Below are positions 25,476-27,981 of a DNA stretch of 27,981 nt, one piece after another. Every line of letters starts with the position of its first letter. The stretch's first letter is position 1. This DNA is from Bacteroidales bacterium UBA1769. GTDB taxonomy: Bacteria; Bacteroidota; Bacteroidia; Bacteroidales; UBA932. The notes beneath the pieces are model-generated. The model saw only the letters and a program-made list of their open reading frames with translations. It had not been told where the DNA came from and made no database searches. The position numbers and the translations under genes are program-made. Location: NCBI GenBank assembly GCA_002314725.1, contig DCGV01000047.1, forward strand, positions 1-27,981, written 5' to 3'.

Positions 25476-26225
25476 TTATTCAAATGTAAATACTATTGAG
25501 GAATACCAGTATAGATTCTTCAAAGCCGGATTCCATCCTGCATTTAATGTAAATGGGATGGTCCATCTGTCTCCCAAAGTTACTGTATAACTCCCGACTG
25601 CTCCCAATTGACATAGTGCGAAAGAGTCATAGCCGCAGAAAGGGGAGTCCCATGGTACCACTCCAATATCAGGTCCCAATCTAAAATGTTTTCCCAATGA
25701 GAATGGATATGATAAATCTACAAATGTTGAATAGGCACGGTTGCCTTTAGAATTGAGATCTGTTGGACTTCCTATCAAAGTGTACCATATTGCAGACAAG
25801 GGATATTTCTCGCTTAATACCCATTCTGAATAGATTCCTAAGAAGTGTGATGACTTGTTGCCGATTCTGAATTTGTCCACTATATCGTCTAAATAGACAG
25901 ACAGGCCCTTCCAATGGAATCCAATATCATATTCCAGACATGAAAAGTTCTCTTGGATGGATCCTGGAAGGAAAAGTTTATTGTTGAAGTCGGTAATTGC
26001 TGCGACAGCTCCGCATACTGCAAAATTATCCGTCAATAAGTAACCGGCTTCAACGTACGGATAGAAAGATAGCCCACCATACATGATACCTGCAAAAGGA
26101 TAGCAGGAATAGATGCCGGCAGCTCCAGCGAAATACCAATTCGACTTGTTCTCCTGTGCGCTGAGGCAGCTTGACAGAAGAATAAATAAAGCTACAAGTA
26201 TGGTTTTGAGACGGCTTTTATTCAT
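25476..26225 (-). CDS. Putative small outer-membrane beta-barrel protein
   Basis: The 249-residue product begins with a signal peptide (KTILVALFILLSSCLSAQ). Cleavage after SAQ is likely, although LSSC also looks like a lipobox. The remainder is made of Tyr/Trp/Gly-rich alternating strands (YFAGAAGIYSCYPFAGIMYGG, read in short strands) and ends in YSSIVFTFE, consistent with a small barrel. I recognise no named family. It starts 6 bp after lipoprotein copy B and is almost certainly cotranscribed with it and with the gene before that. Confidence 0.78.
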   Translation of the reverse strand: MNKSRLKTILVALFILLSSCLSAQENKSNWYFAGAAGIYSCYPFAGIMYGGLSFYPYVEAGYLLTDNFAVCGAVAAITDFNNKLFLPGSIQENFSCLEYDIGFHWKGLSVYLDDIVDKFRIGNKSSHFLGIYSEWVLSEKYPLSAIWYTLIGSPTDLNSKGNRAYSTFVDLSYPFSLGKHFRLGPDIGVVPWDSPFCGYDSFALCQLGAVGSYTVTLGDRWTIPFTLNAGWNPALKNLYWYSSIVFTFE

Positions 26226-26231
26226 AGTTGA

Positions 26232-27050
26232 TTACTGAAGAAGAGCGCTGCGAACCTCAATGAAACGATATTTGTTTGATTTGTATGTCTCTTTTGCTAT
26301 ACTGAATGATGCAAAATCATTTACGATATTTGCTTTCTCCTCGTCTGAATATGTAGTTAAGAAGTTGTTTCTCATCTGCTGTATCTCTTCATCATATGGA
26401 AGAAGGGCATTGATAGCAGAAGAGAGGCAATTGAATTCTTTATTGAATGAGTCAAATTGCTCTTCAGATATTTTACTGAAGAATAATTCAGGATCTTTTG
26501 ATAACAAGTAATTGGTTTCTATCAAAAGTGCATTGACGCATTGCCAAAAGAAGCTTTCTTCTCCACGTTCTTTCAGAATACGATAATTTTCTTTAACAAC
26601 CTGTGATGTTTTGATATCATCTGAATATGCTCCTGTTCCTTGAGGGAAATTAACATCAACAACTAACTTTCCAATCACTGCCTGTGCCTCTTCGGTCGGC
26701 ATATCATACATTGCTCTGACATAATACTCAAGAAAATAGATGCAAAGGGCAGCAATTTTCTGATCTCTTGTCACGAAAGTATCAGCTAGGCCAAGGTCAA
26801 GAAGATAGTCTGGTTTTACAGCCTTTTCCTTATCATTAAGTTCAATAGTATACAAAAAATCTCCTTGGTCGGAGAGTTCAGCGTACTGCTCAACGTATGC
26901 GTCAATTTGTGCAAGCACTGAATCAGCCAATGCTACTTTCTGAGCTTGAATATCCTCAGGAGTTGGTTCATTTGATTTAGCGCTCTTACAAGATACCATC
27001 ATTGCGCAACAGATTGCCATAATGGCAATAATAGATAATGTGTGTTTCAT
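26232..27050 (-). CDS. Lipoprotein of unknown function, copy B of a paralogous pair
   Basis: The 272-residue product has a lipoprotein signal (MMVSC, Cys21) and the same layout as the protein at 23714-24514. Both have ALADS-[IV]-L-Q-D after the signal, the conserved DYLLD..LADTFVT..QKI block (residues 79-133), and a C-terminal helix ending in F-I-E-R-LL. Copy B sits in a tight operon: 12 bp after the YD-like gene and 6 bp before the outer-membrane protein. Copy A stands alone about 1.7 kb away. No family or function can be assigned. Confidence 0.85.
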   Translation of the reverse strand: MKHTLSIIAIMAICCAMMVSCKSAKSNEPTPEDIQAQKVALADSVLAQIDAYVEQYAELSDQGDFLYTIELNDKEKAVKPDYLLDLGLADTFVTRDQKIAALCIYFLEYYVRAMYDMPTEEAQAVIGKLVVDVNFPQGTGAYSDDIKTSQVVKENYRILKERGEESFFWQCVNALLIETNYLLSKDPELFFSKISEEQFDSFNKEFNCLSSAINALLPYDEEIQQMRNNFLTTYSDEEKANIVNDFASFSIAKETYKSNKYRFIEVRSALLQ

Positions 27051-27062
27051 ATTTGAAATAAT

Positions 27063-27981
27063 TTATTCGTAATAGAATGTTTCCTGGTTTTTGTATAGAG
27101 TGGCATCACCACTATTTTTCGTTATGTCAGTACATACTGTAATTCGCCCCTGCTCATCAAACTCATAGAAATAGTCAGTATGGCTCAGCATCTCTCCATC
27201 TACGTAATAGCTGTACTCCTTACACGCATTGTAGTTGAAGGCCCATTCAGGATAGTTCCATCCCCAAAAACCGAACCAATTGTTGTAATGATTGCTGAAA
27301 CCCTTCTCTTCACTATATGTGAAGCCATAATCTGTAAATGTACAAACGTTTTTTACACAATTGTTTCCATCCCAGGTCAAATATTCAACTACATTAAAGG
27401 AATATCCACCGCGTTCACTAAGGGACATATTGTAAACTTTCCCATCTTTATAGGAGACATTATAGGTCTTTGAATAGGTCTCTTCTGTCGGATTACCTTC
27501 GGCGTCCAGAGATTCGGTATCGTATCTGGAGACTATCAAACGATCTTTATAAAAATTGTCAATTCTGTCCAAACCTACTACATTGATACCTGTTGAATCA
27601 TAATATACATATTCGATCCTTTTTACTCTGTTCAGTTCATCATAAGAAATGACATTTTCCGAATAGAGATGATTGTCACTATAGCTTTTGACATTTGTCA
27701 AAAGATTACCTTTCCATACATACTCATGTTTAGTCTCTTTGATGAGCACATTGTCTTCGAATTCTTTACATATGGACATAGTCTGTTTATATTTAGGAAT
27801 ATAAACGCCCATCAATGGAGCTTCACCTGCTTTAAGATGCTTGTATGTTTCAACTGAATTGTCTGCAAGATCGATGATAGTCATAGATTCGTCATCGATA
27901 TATAATATTTTGGAATCAATAACAAATGAATTGCCCTCTTGGGTTATCCAATTTATTGTCAAAACATCCTCTTCAAGTGTA
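27063..27981 (-). CDS. Secreted-looking YD-repeat-like protein (5' end outside window)
   Basis: The frame is open to the window edge (TLEEDV precedes the first in-window TTG), so this is the 3' part of a longer gene. At least 306 residues are present. Repeated motifs such as SYDELNRVKRIEYVYY and YEFDEQGRITVCTDIT resemble the degenerate YD/RHS-like strands of Bacteroidota secreted proteins (the DUF4595 type). Tyr, Asp and Asn are abundant and there is no visible catalytic motif. The signal sequence would lie outside the window. It is followed after 12 bp by lipoprotein copy B on the same strand. The family call is tentative. Confidence 0.7.
   Translation of the reverse strand, partial: TLEEDVLTINWITQEGNSFVIDSKILYIDDESMTIIDLADNSVETYKHLKAGEAPLMGVYIPKYKQTMSICKEFEDNVLIKETKHEYVWKGNLLTNVKSYSDNHLYSENVISYDELNRVKRIEYVYYDSTGINVVGLDRIDNFYKDRLIVSRYDTESLDAEGNPTEETYSKTYNVSYKDGKVYNMSLSERGGYSFNVVEYLTWDGNNCVKNVCTFTDYGFTYSEEKGFSNHYNNWFGFWGWNYPEWAFNYNACKEYSYYVDGEMLSHTDYFYEFDEQGRITVCTDITKNSGDATLYKNQETFYYE

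Noticed and set aside
27940..27962. TTG at 27962 as the true start of the last gene
   Set aside because: The frame stays open to the window edge and the protein lacks the signal peptide expected of its family, so the 5' end lies outside.

Overview
The window looks like chromosomal DNA of an AT-rich Bacteroidota, most likely a member of Bacteroidales. The evidence is gene content typical of that phylum (an OmpP1/FadL-like porin, a DUF3078 protein, a Fibrobacter-paralogous-domain lipoprotein, a CCNL-type TonB receptor and many SPII lipoproteins), an archaeal/eukaryal-type prolyl-tRNA synthetase, scarce Shine-Dalgarno sequences, and two promoters that match the Bacteroides pattern TTTG-N20-TAnnTTTG exactly. 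No species can be named from the sequence alone. I see no rRNA, tRNA, CRISPR array, transposase or phage gene.

Layout. 1-115 is a non-coding tail after infB holding a 22-bp inverted repeat and an array of 7-bp repeats. 116-4636 (minus) is the translation/transcription operon rimP-nusA-infB. A 110-bp divergent promoter region (4691-4800) separates it from the plus-strand lipid A operon lpxD-lpxC-lpxA-wbqC-like (4801-8051), whose genes all overlap by a few bases. LpxC here is a stand-alone enzyme, whereas in most Bacteroidota it is fused to FabZ. 8048-10627 (minus) carries an aromatic-rich lipoprotein and an OmpP1/FadL-like porin. 10726-14479 (plus) is proS, a DUF3078 protein and tilS. 14445-17345 (minus) is a three-gene putative metal-handling cassette: a His/Cys-rich exported protein, a TonB-dependent receptor with a CxxxCC plug motif, and an exported HMA-domain protein. 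17415-23646 (plus) is sppA followed by a FISUMP lipoprotein, a nucleoside phosphorylase, a transglutaminase-like/SirB1-type protein and a carboxylesterase lipoprotein, closed by a strong terminator. The right end (23714-27981) holds two paralogous lipoproteins of unknown function, a metallo-beta-lactamase-fold hydrolase between them, a small outer-membrane protein and the 3' part of a YD-repeat-like protein.

How the genes fit together. Most of the window is envelope biology: lipid A synthesis, outer-membrane porin and receptor proteins, surface or periplasmic lipoproteins and membrane proteolysis, mixed with core translation genes. The items most worth checking are an intrinsic-terminator-shaped hairpin that fills the leader of rimP-nusA-infB (a possible NusA-sensitive attenuator), the unfused LpxC, the His/Cys-rich protein-TonB receptor-HMA metal cassette, and the duplicated lipoprotein family that lies beside unrelated envelope genes.
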